Positions 21,866 to 32,947 of a stretch of 64,000 bases of DNA are shown one piece after another. The position numbers and the translations under genes are program-made. Source of the stretch: Symbiodinium kawagutii (Eukaryota > Sar > Dinophyceae > Suessiales > Symbiodiniaceae). The stretch lies in the NCBI GenBank assembly GCA_009767595.1, contig VSDK01026424.1, positions 165,532 to 229,531 on the forward strand. Direction: 5' to 3'. The number at the start of each line of letters is the position of its first letter. The first letter of the stretch is position 1. Below the pieces are notes generated by a model. It made no database searches. It was not told where the DNA came from and was given only the letters and a program-made list of their open reading frames with translations.

Positions 21866-22191
21866 TGATCCTGGGTTGATAATGATGAATTGCGGTTGAT
21901 GTGTGTCATAGCTGTAATGATTCATGGTTCATTAAGAATGAACCAGTGTTTCTTGAGTTATAGGCTGATAAGGATTTATGAGTGATTAACAATAGACTAA
22001 CAGGCAATGGCTTATAGCAGTTGATAAATTTGTTAACAATTAATGATGGATTTGGGGTTGAGTTGCGAGTATGATGTTTCATTCTGGATTGGAGGAATTA
22101 AGATGAATTAACAGCGCGTTTGGTTTCTACCCAGCGCCAAATCTTTGCATTCTGACTATCGAAAACAGAATGGAAGATCCCTATCAAGAAA

Positions 22192-22273
22192 TGTTGGTTT
22201 CTGATTAGTATCTACCTGTTGTTTTCATCTATTTTCATTACTTTAGGGGGGTTACACTAATCAGAAACCAACA
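22192..22273. mobile_element. 82-bp MITE with perfect 17-bp TIRs (family F)
   Basis: TGTTGGTTTCTGATTAG at 22192-22208 is exactly mirrored at 22257-22273. Only one copy is seen in the window. The interior is T-rich (GTTTTCATCTATTTTCATTA). Confidence 0.55.
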
Positions 22274-22639
22274 TAAGCCACCAGTAGTTCTGCAGAAATA
22301 GCTGCTGATGTGCCAGCAAGGATGGGGAGTTGATCGACTACTGGATCGAAATAAGCTGGGCATCAGAGCTCAAACGCTCCATGTTGCCACCTGTGAGAGA
22401 CTCACAGGCAGTGTCATCCCATGCTGATTGGTTCTCCCCCCATATGGGTTGCAATAATCCTCAAGGCCAGTAGGTTTATATCCCTGCACAAATGATCGGA
22501 AGCGATGAAACAGTGCCGGTCGCTGTTGGTCGCTTCATATTCACATCATGGCGCACAGCTTAACGCACTGCTTAACAATAAACCAAACATCACCGTTGTT
22601 GTCATGAAATTCCGGAGCACTATTACAAGCCATTTTCAA

Positions 22640-22715
22640 CAACCAACAATGTATAGCATATTACCAACCAACGAAATGTACATTTGCAATGTATAGCATA
22701 TTACAACCAGCCATG
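22640..22715. repeat. Direct repeat of CAATGTATAGCATATTAC
   Basis: Two copies about 39 bp apart, each followed by a CAACCA-like word. Confidence 0.6.
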
Positions 22716-22989
22716 TATACATAGTATAATATAGTATTACCAACAATGTTGGTTTTTGCAATCACAATTTGCCTTACAAAGCCGTAGCACATTTTTGTTT
22801 TTTGACTATAGCAATCAAAATTAACACTCAGATGTTTTGACACTCAAAGTGTGTATTACCAACAATTTTGATGATTCCATGTGGACTTTTGGCCAATGTA
22901 TTATGATCCACTGCAATGCTCGACCAACCAAGCCTTTTGATACTGCTCCATTGTTCCAACATGACCAAAGAACAGTGTTCATGGACTAA

Positions 22990-23648
22990 GTTTCTGATGT
23001 TTGGCAGAAACTGGTGGCAACTTGGGGTGTGCTGAACTAATAGAGGAAATTTGGAACATGACATATAGGTCATGTTGGCTGCTCATCATAGTGGATTCAG
23101 TCATATTAGGACGTCGCTCAAAGTCCGCACTTCCCGTGAAAGTTGCTGTGTTGGCATGCTTGTCCAAACACTTTTGCGTTGCGTTCGTGAGCCAAATCGC
23201 AGCCATATCAAGGCAGTGGTGATGATTCTTCTGCAGCCATCCTGTTTGGCTGACAGCACAGCTCGTATTTTGGCGCCGATTTCTTTTGGCTGACAGCATC
23301 ATCGCTTTTGATGCGCTGTACAAATTCTGAATTGTTTACAGTGGGTCCTATGGTCCACCTTCTGGCCAACGGTCAAAGTTGACCGAAGGCCTTTCTGACA
23401 GTGGGGGCAAATATAGGTGTGTCCCTGTCCACTTTTGGAATATGATCGCTGTCATGCCACGAAAACCACTGGAGGGCCGGCTCGACGAGCTAATCAAAAG
23501 TTGGCTATGGCACACCAGTAACCGTTGTATTCTTCCGTACTACATCGCGATCACGCATTTAGCCGCGAAGTTGGTGATACATTCCAGCTATTCGTTGGCT
23601 TATTGTTTCAATGAGATTTCACAACTATCTCCAGTATCATGGCACTAA
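22990..23648. other. Repeat-free block, possible TE or gene remnant
   Basis: About 650 bp without ACCATT repeats. Plus frames include ELIEEIWNMTYRSCWLLIIV (23001-23222), LKVRTSRESCCVGMLVQTLL (23072-23293) and LDELIKSWLWHTSNRCILPY (23379-23648). The minus frame 22979-23323 is open too. Coding character moves between frames, which suggests a decayed coding sequence. No function can be assigned. Confidence 0.3.
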
Positions 23649-23949
23649 CTGTCACAAGCAATTGTTATCCCCTATCATCAACCATTATTCGCCGCCATTA
23701 TCCCATGGTTTCCCTATCGAATCCCATGAGGCTCAACTTATCCAGTGATATGTGCCCTTGGCTTCCCTGAGGCTCATCACCAGCAACCAACGATGATGAA
23801 AGCTGCCCGGGGGTGGCATAGCTCCGTGCTGGCGGACACAGCAAAAACTCATTGAGCTAAAGCTAAGCAACCATCATGAGCAACAAGGACCTATAACAAT
23901 GAAGCAACCATCATGGTGGTTACTTTGTGGTAACTTCTATAAATGAAGT

Positions 23950-24190
23950 TTCTCTAAGTGACTATCATGATGAGTAACAAGGAGCTAACCAAAGCTACCA
24001 TCGCCACGATGACAATGGCACCAAGCAAGGCTTCAGCACATCCTTCAGCAGTGATCTTGCGCCGCTACCGTCCGAGACACCGAGCAAGACTGCATAACCC
24101 ATTGGGATCTGAGGCGCAGTTGAGGGAGGTAGCGGTTTGGTGTCAGTCTTTGCCTTTAGAAACAGATTGAAATGGCTATTGCTCATGGTT
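23950..24190 (-). CDS. Putative exons, possible C-terminal membrane segment
   Basis: One minus frame reads GYAVLLGVSDGSGARSLLKD. An overlapping minus frame downstream reads AEALLGAIVIVAMVALVSSL and ends in a stop after a strongly hydrophobic stretch, like a tail anchor. A splice or frameshift between them could join the two. The plus frame here is arginine-rich and less likely. Confidence 0.3.
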
Positions 24191-24300
24191 TTCATATGCT
24201 AATGGTTGTTATATGGCGACGATATGGCTATGATTGTGGTTGTTATATGGTGATGATATGGTTATGATTGTGTTTTTTTTGTGGATTTTAAATGGTGATG
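24190..24300. repeat. 34-bp tandem repeat with ATATGG core
   Basis: TTGTTATATGG begins at 24206 and again at 24240, each followed by a GATATGG(C/T)TATGATTGTG word. Confidence 0.55.
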
Positions 24301-24989
24301 ATATTGTTATTCATTGTTCATTCCTACTGAGCATCAAAATCATTGGATGGCCATCCAGAGACAGCAGCTGAACTAGTAAATATTGACATCGTTTGCTTGG
24401 CATATTGAAGTAGTATTGCGGGATATTGTCGCCCTCAGCTTCTTTCACTAGCCAGCTTGTAGCACGGCGATGATTTTGCTCATATCATTACCCGGGATTA
24501 CATATCATCACCATGGATCACCATTTCCGGAGATCGCATTCACCGATATAAATTACAATGACCCATGGCTTAAGCATTTTTGTCAACGCCCCTGGCTTAA
24601 CCACTGCTTAACCACTACAGCTTCTGAGAAGTCGTCCGAATCCACCAGTCTCATCGACACAGAAAGTGTGTGATTCACAAATGACGCGAAACCGACCCAC
24701 CAAATTGTCGGTATACCAACCGTTGAGTATCCAATCCCATCATTTTCGGTGCCCCCAGTGAATAGAAACACCCTATTCTGAAAATAGCTAACAAACTATT
24801 TCCCAGTTTCTGAATTTGAGGTGCCAACCAGCAAATGGATTGGTCCAAACGCGTACTTGCAGGGTACTGGTTGACTGGTGAGTTCCCCATCGCTATGAAC
24901 AGCTGGATGGTTGAGGGCGTACCACCATGGAGAATCCCAGAGTAGTTTTGTTGCATTGGTCAATGCTGGTGAAAGTTAATGCACAATAT

Positions 24990-25087
24990 GGCTATGGGTC
25001 AATATTAACCATCAATATTAAGCAACTATAATAGGGAAAACAATGGTTAATGATGGGAACCAGGGGTACAGGGTTTTGACCCAGAGC
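24990..25087. mobile_element. Family A element
   Basis: Starts GGCTATGGGTCAATATTAAC and ends TTTTGACCCAGAGC. CATAT is on the right and ATAT on the left. Confidence 0.65.
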
Positions 25088-25587
25088 CATATAAAACGGA
25101 CATACATGTAAATACAAATAAGTAAATCAATATCCAATAAATGAATAAGTAAATGAACAAATAAATAGAGAAACAAATGCATAAATATCGATGTATCATA
25201 CATGAATACTTATTCGATGCAAGCCACCGGGGTTGTTAAGAACAACTTCTAAGGTTTATTCAGAATCTGCTTTGGAAATACCATGGAATACCTAAGAATC
25301 ATGGGACAGTCGACTGCCAACATGTCACCCAAAAAATGCCACGTTGCAAAACGGCGGATGATCCTAATCCAGGCGCAGTCGGAACCAACCTTGGCTATGG
25401 ATATAACCAAGTTACTTAATGCAGTGGTGGGTTATGGCCAGTTATAGCTGTAGTAACAGGAATGGCTATAGCCCATCCAGCTAAGTTATTCAAACAGGGA
25501 ATTTTGTTGGTACAAGTTACCCAGCACTGCTAGGTTTGAAACAGTAAGTTAGTGCTTTGTAGGTATTCATGATACAAACAGCTCTGT

Positions 25588-25690
25588 GGTGGTTTCTCAA
25601 AATAGGGGTACCCCTACATCCTCCAATATTTACCATGTATAGTAATAAACCAACCATTTTTTTGGGTCCCCTATGGCTTGAGAACTCCCC
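25588..25690. mobile_element. Family B element
   Basis: GTGGTTTCTCAAAATAGGGG at the left and GGCTTGAGAACTCCCC at the right. The interior has ATAGTAATAAACCAACCATT. Confidence 0.65.
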
Positions 25691-25830
25691 GTAATAGTAG
25701 TTGTTTAACCTTTATTGTTGTTGGTGATTCCCTATTGTTAACCGTTATATTGGGTTCCCTCTGGCTTGGTAAACCACCCTGTGAACTCAAAGCCGCAATG
25801 CTTCATCAACTGTGCCAAGATGCATAAGTC

Positions 25831-25930
25831 AGACTCGCCCTGGAGTTCATCCTAGGCGAGCAATTCGCGCTTGCGCGCGGAGGCAATGAAGCAGCGGCAC
25901 AGTGGGTGAGCGGCAACTATGTGGTGGTTC
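25831..25930 (+). CDS. Putative exon, unknown protein
   Basis: The plus frame gives VRLALEFILGEQFALARGGN then EAAAQWVSGNYV. AAG before TCAGACTC is a possible acceptor. It is a GC-rich island in repeat-rich DNA. The helical character looks coding. The family is not recognised. Confidence 0.4.
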
Positions 25931-26266
25931 AAAATCAGAAACCTTTGATTGGTTTCCCATGGTTGGTTGATTTTAATGAGTGAGAAACCAAAGGTTTGAG
26001 TTTAATAAGAAACCTGATGGTTTCAGAAACCATAAGAAACTAAAGGTTGATCCGAATGAGTGAGCACAATCAACCACAGTGGGTTTCTCATTGAAACTCA
26101 GCTTTCTTTTTGTGCTTGACCCCACGTTGAGGCAGGCAAGGGAATCATCCAACCATATGTATTTATATATAGCGATTTTAAGTTGGCAGACCACAGGGCT
26201 TCGAGAAAGCAAATTCATAGACATAGACCATTACCCCGCACCGTGGGTCTAGTTGAACTGCCCGAG

Positions 26267-26362
26267 CACTCACTTGGTGGCCATCACAACTCTGGAAGTA
26301 GCGTGTGACAGGGATTCAGTGGCATTACCCTCGAGTCAAAATACTTGGCTGGACAATTATGT
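26267..26362 (-). CDS. Putative exon remnant beside family A
   Basis: One minus frame reads NATESLSHATSRVVMATK, followed by GTGAGT, a canonical donor. Another frame, entering across the A element from 26545, reads TMGRHDAGTIYLLNNIIVQP once the element is removed. Both are short, so which is real is unclear. Confidence 0.3.
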
Positions 26363-26474
26363 GGCCATGGGTCAATATTAACCAACCAATAATGGGGGAT
26401 AATGACCAACAATAGTAAGGGAAACAATGGTTAGTGATAGGGGAACCAGGGGCACGGGGTTTTGACCCACAGCC
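26363..26474. mobile_element. Family A element
   Basis: GGCCATGGGTCAATATTAAC to TTTTGACCCACAGC. ATGT flanks both ends (26359-26362 and 26475-26478). Confidence 0.65.
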
Positions 26475-26549
26475 ATGTTGTTCAGTAGGTAAATCGTGCC
26501 TGCATCATGCCTACCCATGGTGTGTTCTCCGGAATGTTCAGATATCGTT

Positions 26550-26933
26550 GCTTGTTATTGGTAGCAACCATCCACCATCATTAGCCAGCTTACCCATCAT
26601 CACCAACTGCTGAGCATTGTCAATGTTCAGCTTACTACCATTTATTATCATGAACAAATAAATGCGATAGTTAAACGTATCTAAGCATACTTGCCACTAT
26701 TCAACATCAACAATTATTAACCACTATTGATAATCATGAATTATCAATCACCGTTATCAAACATTCTCAATCACAGCTCACCATCAGTAAAGATCGCCAG
26801 CAAGGCCTGACTTTGGCTAATCATCATATGAACCGGATCATAATCACCGCCAACCACCGTGGACCATGACGAACCATCATGAATCCTGTTTGACTATCAC
26901 TAGGCAATCATCATTCAATAATTATCATTGATT
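26550..26933. repeat. ACCATCATTAACC-type repeats
   Basis: Dense plus-strand ACCAT words. No gene is seen. Confidence 0.55.
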
Positions 26934-27031
26934 GGGTGTTTCTCAAAATAGGTTTACCCCAAAATCATCCCAGATTAATCATTTATGGTAGCAAACCAAT
27001 CATTTTGCGGTTCCCTATTTTAAGACCCCCC
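26934..27031. mobile_element. Family B element
   Basis: GGGTGTTTCTCAAAATAGG at the left and CCCTATTTTAAGACCCCCC at the right, with AATCATCCCAGATTAATCAT inside. Confidence 0.65.
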
Positions 27032-27149
27032 AAGTAGTTATCAACCATTATTAAAAATCAGTAACCATCATTCATCGTTCATCACTCACTAGTTGGTAGT
27101 TTCAGCTCCTCTGAAAAAAACTCAACGAACCGTCCCAGATACTGCGAAA

Positions 27150-27430
27150 AAATGTTTGAAACTACAAACCAGTCTGCAAACCAGCCATTGACAATCATTG
27201 ACCATCCATTCACTATCGATGAGCCATCCATTAACCATCACTCATTGTCATTGACCACCCATAAGCATCCACAAAGCATCCATGAGCCAATCAACCAGCT
27301 GGTTATTAATCATCAGCCATCATTGATCACCACCACTTTCCGATTTTAAGCCATCAGCCATTAACCATCCATTAACCATCCATTCACCATCCATTAAGCA
27401 TCCATTAACCATCCAATATTGATAATTTGT
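27150..27430. repeat. Near-tandem CCATTAACCATC array
   Basis: Five or more CATCCATTAACCAT or CATCCATTCACCAT units at 27353-27415, among the cleanest copies of the repeat. Confidence 0.65.
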
Positions 27431-27435
27431 AACCT

Positions 27436-27585
27436 ACCCATCTGGTCGCTGCATCGTCCAAGCAACAGTAGTTCATCCCGCAACGGGCCACGAACGAAAT
27501 CGGTGAAGGCCTCCTTGCGTGGCAGCGGTGGTTGCCAGGAGGAGCCCAGATTTGTTGGCTCAGGTGGGTTACAACAATGGCTCAC
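27436..27585 (-). CDS. Putative exon, unknown protein
   Basis: The minus frame reads LPRKEAFTDFVRGPLRDELL then LLGRCSDQMGR. A GC-rich island with balanced charge. The downstream GTAGGTTAC could hold a donor. The plus frame is open but less protein-like. Confidence 0.45.
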
Positions 27586-27624
27586 CGTGAATAGCCATCA
27601 TCAGTGGTTGTTTTAAGAGTGACT

Positions 27625-27705
27625 ACAGAGCGGTATATATATGTATATATCAATACAGATAGATAGATAGATAGAAAGATATATATATATATATATATGA
27701 ATATG
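27625..27705. repeat. (TA)n and (ATAG)n microsatellites
   Basis: GATAGATAGATAGATAG next to an ATATATATATATATAT run. Confidence 0.8.
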
Positions 27706-28459
27706 TGAACCAACTTAGCCAACGATTACTGATAGAGATATCACTATAGTAGTAGATGTAGTGTATAGACATGCAGATATTTTAAACCAACTTACCCAGT
27801 CAGCTATTGTAGATGTGACTACAACTAGGTTATAGCTATATGAAACAAAGATGTATATGAACTACATTAAAACAGTTAGCTATCTATAATAAATAGTTAA
27901 CATGGCGATGGCAGTTATATCTATCATAGTTGGTTCAGAAAATAGCCATCTTTGTCTATGTTGGCTAACTAGGGTCATGATAAGCGAATCTTGGCCAGCT
28001 CAGAATAAGGGGCCACCTTGCAACTGATGATTATTTGTGATGGGCAGTGATGGTTGATGAACACGGATGAAATGAGCCAACTTTACGTGATAGGACCCGA
28101 CAGTTGATGATACACAATGGTTGGATGCTGCACAAAATTGACGCATCAGAATGATACACAACGTCACAACGTGATAACGACTATCAGGTAGATGATGACT
28201 ATTGATGATGACTATTGATGCTTCACAATTCTTGGATTTCAGGGGATATGAACCAAGCATAACCGGCAACCTGTGACATACCAGTGTGGATGATGGTGCC
28301 TGCCTTGATTGAGCCACGAAAGCCGTGAGTGGTGAGTCAGGGTAAAACAAGGCTCGCTGATAGTGGTGATCATGAGAATGACTGACTCACCATCAATTGA
28401 GGCTAAACAAAGCTAATCATCGGCTTATAGGCAGCACTTTGGTGACTGATGGTGATTAA
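27706..28459. other. AT-rich and TGATGG-rich spacer
   Basis: No coding island stands out. The minus frame 28000-28350 is open for 116 codons but runs through TGATGG-rich repeat DNA. Confidence 0.35.
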
Positions 28460-28464
28460 CATAT

Positions 28465-28577
28465 GGCTGTGGGTCAAAACCCTGTACCCCTGGTTCCCCA
28501 TCATTAACCATTGTTTTCCCCATAGTTTTGTTGGTCATTAATCCCCAATTATTGGTTGATTAATATTGACCCATGCC
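28465..28577. mobile_element. Family A element
   Basis: GGCTGTGGGTCAAAACCC to ATATTGACCCATGCC. CATAT flanks both ends (28460-28464 and 28578-28582). A plus-strand ORF begins at its right border. Confidence 0.7.
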
Positions 28578-28797
28578 CATATGCAATTCCAGCTGCTACT
28601 AATCACTAACACAAGCAATCCCTTCATGTTTGGCGACCCCAAACTGCTCCAATTTCCATTGCTGGGGCGGCCAAAGCCCGGCCAGCAACCCGGAGGGAAC
28701 GTCAGAACATCTCCCACCAGCGGCCCAGTGCAGGTCCCGACTGCCATACCACTTGATAATGGCGGAATGAATGAAGCTGCCTCGGGCTGCGATAGCT
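28578..28797 (+). CDS. Putative exon abutting a family A element
   Basis: The plus frame starts at the element border with HMQFQLLLITNTSNPFMFGD and continues through PLLGRPKPGQQPGGNVRTSP to a stop at 28797. It is proline- and glycine-rich after residue 30. No domain is recognised. Confidence 0.4.
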
Positions 28798-28799
28798 AA

Positions 28800-30558
28800 G
28801 GCTGGTGAGTACAGGCTTCAAGTTGGAAAGTGATGGTGAATGATGGCTTATGGTGGTTTGTCATGGTTGGTCATTTACTGACGGTTGATGATGGTTCATG
28901 ATTAATGATGGTTCATGCTGGTTAGTGGTGAATGAGGGTTCATTGTGGTTCATGATGCTTAGTGGAAAGAGCTGGAACCCATTTGAAAACCAAGCCATTC
29001 CTAGCCGGCACGAAAACGACATGGAGGACAGTTTCAGTCACACTTGAGGGACTCTTTGAGCCCGGCCCAACCTCAGTTTTGGTGCGTAACCATACAATAA
29101 CCATCCCTTTACCTCATGGTAAATTGGATTCGACAAACAAATTCAGCATACGAGATCCGTAATTACAATGACTATCAATAACCCCAACTCCTTGACAAAT
29201 TGTAACCAGCTCTCGTTGCGCTGGTACAGACATTCATGTCCATCTGTCACAGCTTCGGGGCTTCAGCATACAGCCTAAGCTCTGGAAGCCAAATTGTCAC
29301 ATTCAACGAATGGTTTTGCTCGCAGAAATGATGAGAAATCAAGACTTAGGTTCGTCCTTAGGTCCATCACTTAGGTCACATCACTTAGGTTCATACATTT
29401 TCATCATTTAAGGGTGGTTTGAGGCAACATATCACGCGTATGGACCATCCCACATGACGTCTCAAGCCCAGTTTCGATCAAAGTCGTCAAGACATTTCAC
29501 ATTCCTTGAAACAACGACGCGGCGGAAAAGCCAACCCCACTGGTAGAGTGGTGGATATCACAAGCGATAAGAGGGATATGAGCAGCAATCAAAGGGATGA
29601 TGTAAGCAACAAAAATAGGAGTATCGTAGATCTATCAATAATCGATGCTAGATGATACTGGTGGACTATAGCAAGTCACCGGCGAAAAACACCAATCTGG
29701 ACTTGTCTTTTGCAGCAGCCTTAAAAGTGCTTATCCATTTTGATCCTGTTCTGGGGCAGTTTCGGGAGAGACCATCAGTGGAAAAATCCGCATATCTGGT
29801 AGCCTTTGGTGATCTGACACAGCAATCGAACATCCACCATTTCAATCCACAGTCATAGCTACCTCTTGGGACATGATATCACCTCTACAGCTGCATCTTT
29901 CTTCCGGGATGGGGTTTACCACTAGGCAGTTAGAGTTTAAAATCAGAACCCAGTTCTGCACCGTCACAGTACCGTTGCTAGCAGCGGTTGTGAGATTCGT
30001 TATTGGGACATTGCTAGATATACTGTCATTAGCCATTACTGGCTATTGGTCTAATGATGTCTTTGACTCAACTGTGCTATTCCTTCTGATTGATTGAACT
30101 AGATCTAAGCGTGCTTGGCAGTTGGCTTAATCAGATTGACTCAAACTCATGCCTGTGGTCTCACGCATATTCTTGGTCATTGGCAAAACCATTCTCCAAA
30201 TTTGGCTTAACAACATTCATATCGTTGACTTTTAAGCATGTTTTGCAAACAAACTAGGTTCAGCATTGATAGGGTTTCAATCATAAAACTAAGCATACTT
30301 ATGAAGTGCGCAATTGATGATATTAGCGTAGCCATTCTCAAGCAGTCTAAAACATCAATTGAAATTGACCACTATGGACCATGTATGAACCACATGGCAA
30401 CCATTCTTGACAAGGGTTAAGCAATAAACCTTATCTTGATATCGATCATCACCATCACAAACCATCACCTATCAAAATGAGCTTCATCACATGAATGGAT
30501 AATTATAATGATTGGCCATGCTAAGAATGATGATTGCAAATATATCATGATTGAGAAT
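28800..30558. other. Mixed repeat and unique DNA, no clear gene
   Basis: GGTTCATGATGG words fill 28830-28960. A plus frame at 28962-29162 (LKTKPFLAGTKTTWRTVSVT) is a weak exon candidate. A degenerate spliced-leader-like word GCGTAGCCATTCTCAAG is at about 30327-30343. The rest shows no coding island. Confidence 0.3.
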
Positions 30559-30565
30559 TCTGAGG

Positions 30566-30680
30566 TGGTTTCTCAAACTAAATAAGGGACCACCAAGTTC
30601 TGGTTGGTTTATTATAATGTTTGTAAATGATCGAAATTGGATGAGAACTGGGGGGACCCCAAACCGGCTTGAGAAACCAC
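30566..30680. mobile_element. Family B element with 7-bp duplication
   Basis: TGGTTTCTCAAACTAAATAA at the left and GGCTTGAGAAACCAC at the right. TCTGAGG lies on both sides (30559-30565 and 30681-30687). Confidence 0.7.
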
Positions 30681-30740
30681 TCTGAGGCATACGGCTGGAC
30701 GTGCAGCTGGGGTTAGTTCATCATCGTTAGTTACGCCCTA

Positions 30741-31303
30741 TCACTGGTAGCAGTTCACCAACCCCGCTACGAAACCATGGGAAGCCGGGGACCACTGACC
30801 GTGACTGAACCGCGTCCAATGCTCCTCATCACTGACAGTCGGCACGCCCTCAAAACTCTGGCTTGTGTGGATGTCCTTCCACTGATTTCTGGGAGGCACA
30901 CCATGCTCAAATAGCAGTTGGAAGTAACCACCCATGACCACACAATCACCTCGATGTTGAAACAGCAGCAAATACCTCGCTTGACCCTTCTCGGTATTGT
31001 CGTTCTTGATGGGCTTGCGCCTGATCAACAAGACTCCAGGGCTCTTGAACGTAAAGCTGCAGATCGGATCAAGGTTGCTGTAAGACCGTCCAGCATCATC
31101 GTGGAAATAGATACCGTTTCCTTCGGAGTGACGGTATTCATTGAAAAGAACATGGAACGTTCCATTTCGCAACCACCAAGGCCTCGGGAGCCTCTGTGGC
31201 TCTGGAAACATCTTTTCAAGATTGGCCATCATGTTTTCATTCAAACAGTTTTCAAACATTTGGCCATGCATGGCTCGCCGTGGGGGTACGCATCCAAGTA
31301 GTC
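30741..31303 (-). pseudogene. AlkB-like 2-oxoglutarate/Fe(II) oxygenase, frameshifted
   Basis: The main frame (31271-30741, 176 codons) matches the AlkB core layout. PRPWWLRNGTFHVLFNEY precedes an Fe-binding HxD at residues 57-59 (YFHDDAG). This is followed by GDCVVMGGYFQLLFEHGVPP, where H123 would be the second iron histidine. AlkB proteins oxidatively remove methyl groups from nucleic acids or proteins; the substrate here is unknown. Upstream, YLDAYPHGEPCMAKCLKTV continues the protein in another frame, so a 1-bp indel near 31240 separates it from NENMMANLEKMF. AACAG before CGAGACTAC may be an acceptor. The C-terminal arginine motif is not clear. It is probably a gene fragment or decayed copy rather than an active enzyme. 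Confidence 0.65.
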
Positions 31304-31309
31304 TCGCTG

Positions 31310-31836
31310 TTTAACCATTATTGCTGGTGATTATCCCCTATTAATAATCTCTATAACCATCATTATGGCTGGTATATCCCCTATCATTGCTGGGAACACA
31401 TACTGGTTGTCTTCTTGGGCTGGGAACATAGTCTCCACCACTATGAGGCAACATCTCCATGATGAAGTACACACCCTTCCCATCGCTGCTGCATAGCCAG
31501 CGGCTTGATGTCGAAGTCTTTCAGATCCTCGGGAGCTGATGCTCAGCGCAGCGGTTTATCAGTGGCGACTTGTCCGACTTAGCCCAGGGGATCATGGTTG
31601 ATAATGATTATCATGGTTGATTATGATTCATCATGATTAAGCATGATTGATCATGCTCCGTGGTTGATCTGGGAAGTAATAGAGAACATCACCATCTGTG
31701 ATCTATAAATGCTTACTCCAATTGATTTATGATTAACGCAGTTTGCTTATACATAACCTGAAGCACTCATGCAAATTATGCTGCACAGGATATGAATGCC
31801 CAAGCAAGGATGACGATCAACAATAATGGCTTTGGG
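31310..31836. other. Mixed sequence with weak coding traces
   Basis: 31430-31570 is GC-rich. Minus frames give LKDFDIKPLAMQQRWEGC and KGVYFIMEMLPHSGG in different frames, suggesting a decayed exon. The rest is TATCCCCTATTA and ATGGTTGAT repeat DNA. Confidence 0.3.
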
Positions 31837-32032
31837 GGATGGCTGATAGTGACTTGGCCGACCCTTAGCCGATTGCCTGACTGGACCCAGGAAATAATCA
31901 TTGGTCATCAGTTGGTTGACACCGCTTGGAGCTTCGCCGGATGGCTGATAGTGACTTGGCCGACCCTTAGCCGATTGCCTGACTGGACCCAGGAAATAAT
32001 CATTGGTCATCAGTTGGTTGACACCGCTTGGA
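31837..32032. repeat. Exact 94-bp tandem duplication
   Basis: GGATGGCTGATAGTGACTTG begins at 31837 and again at 31939. Copies 31837-31930 and 31939-32032 are identical by eye, separated by GCTTCGCC (period 102 bp). Because 102 is a multiple of three, frames stay open across both copies on both strands. That makes an apparent 112-118 codon ORF that need not be real. Confidence 0.75.
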
Positions 32033-32298
32033 ATACCCATCCGTTGCAGGTGACAATTTCTAAGCATGATAACACTGATGATCATTGCGGATTCTCAACG
32101 CAATCTTTAAATACTCTAATCATTGATGTTCAAGTCTACATTTTTTGAAAGTGATGACCATTGATGATATTTATCATGATCAAACATGCTTATCGCTGAC
32201 CATTGTTGTTGTTACAGTAGATCATCTTTAAACCTAACTCCCATGATGTTGCCGTTCCCTCATGTGACAAATTCAGTTTCAGGGCGTACGTATACATG

Positions 32299-32397
32299 GT
32301 GGTTTCTCAAAAGAACCCAAATCATCTAATATCATAAAAAAAACAATCATTGTAGTAAACCAACATTTTTTGGGATCCCTCATTTTGAGGTCCGCCC
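32299..32397. mobile_element. Family B element beside an ORF
   Basis: GTGGTTTCTCAAAAGAACCC at the left and CCCTCATTTTGAGGTCCGCC at the right. ACATG flanks both ends (32294-32298 and 32398-32402). The minus frame at 32403-32531 enters it; removal of the element plus one ACATG extends that frame by about 11 codons. Confidence 0.65.
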
Positions 32398-32531
32398 ACA
32401 TGCATAATACCATCCGCCTGGATTAGGATGCACACGCACACAGAACTCAGTTTCGGATCTTCAACACGAATGGCAATGCTAATGAAATCAAAAAAAGTAA
32501 GATGGGACCAAATGATATTCCAGCAATTCAT
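32398..32531 (-). CDS. Putative exon abutting family B
   Basis: The minus frame starts MNCWNIIWSHLTFFDFISIA and runs RVEDPKLSSVCVCILIQADG to the B border. It is hydrophobic in the first half. No family is recognised. Confidence 0.35.
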
Positions 32532-32639
32532 GATGGCAATCCAGCAAGTTCAGGATGAGCAATAATATCATAAGTAATGCTGGCACCAAGGGTAATGGCA
32601 ATCCAGCACTTATGATCGTTGAAAATGATCAGGGGATAA

Positions 32640-32947
32640 CACCAGCCAGGCGGCGCCAGCCTCACCACGATCAACAACCACAACCCACCAGCGACAACGA
32701 AAGCATCACCTTGGCCAACCCGGGCCACCTCCAAGGGCAACATCTACACCCAGCGTCGGCTAAGAGCTTGTGCTTGGACTCCGCAAAGTTCCGGCGCATG
32801 AAATGCAGAGCAAAAAAGGCAGGGAACATGGCCTGGAAACTGCTGGAGCTGCGAGCGGTGCGGCTCGCCAACCATCAAGCGCCACTGCAACGCGACTGGT
32901 CGTTGGAAAGCCAATGGTTGTACCAAGTGTTGGGATTCGACTGGTGA
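32640..32947 (+). CDS. Putative terminal exon, basic tryptophan-rich protein
   Basis: The plus frame reads CLDSAKFRRMKCRAKKAGNM then AWKLLELRAVRLANHQAPLQ and ends RDWSLESQWLYQVLGFDW at a TGA. It is basic and helical, possibly nucleic-acid-binding. A minus frame over the same bases (FPAFFALHFMRRNFAESKHK) also looks protein-like, so the strand is not certain. No family is recognised. Confidence 0.4.

Noticed and set aside
27353-27415. CRISPR-like array (regular CCATTAACCATC units)
   Set aside because: Units are about 12-14 bp with no spacers; a simple repeat in a eukaryotic genome.
31747-32148. Open frames of 112-118 codons on both strands
   Set aside because: They are created by the exact 102-bp-period duplication, which preserves frame; there is no independent coding evidence.
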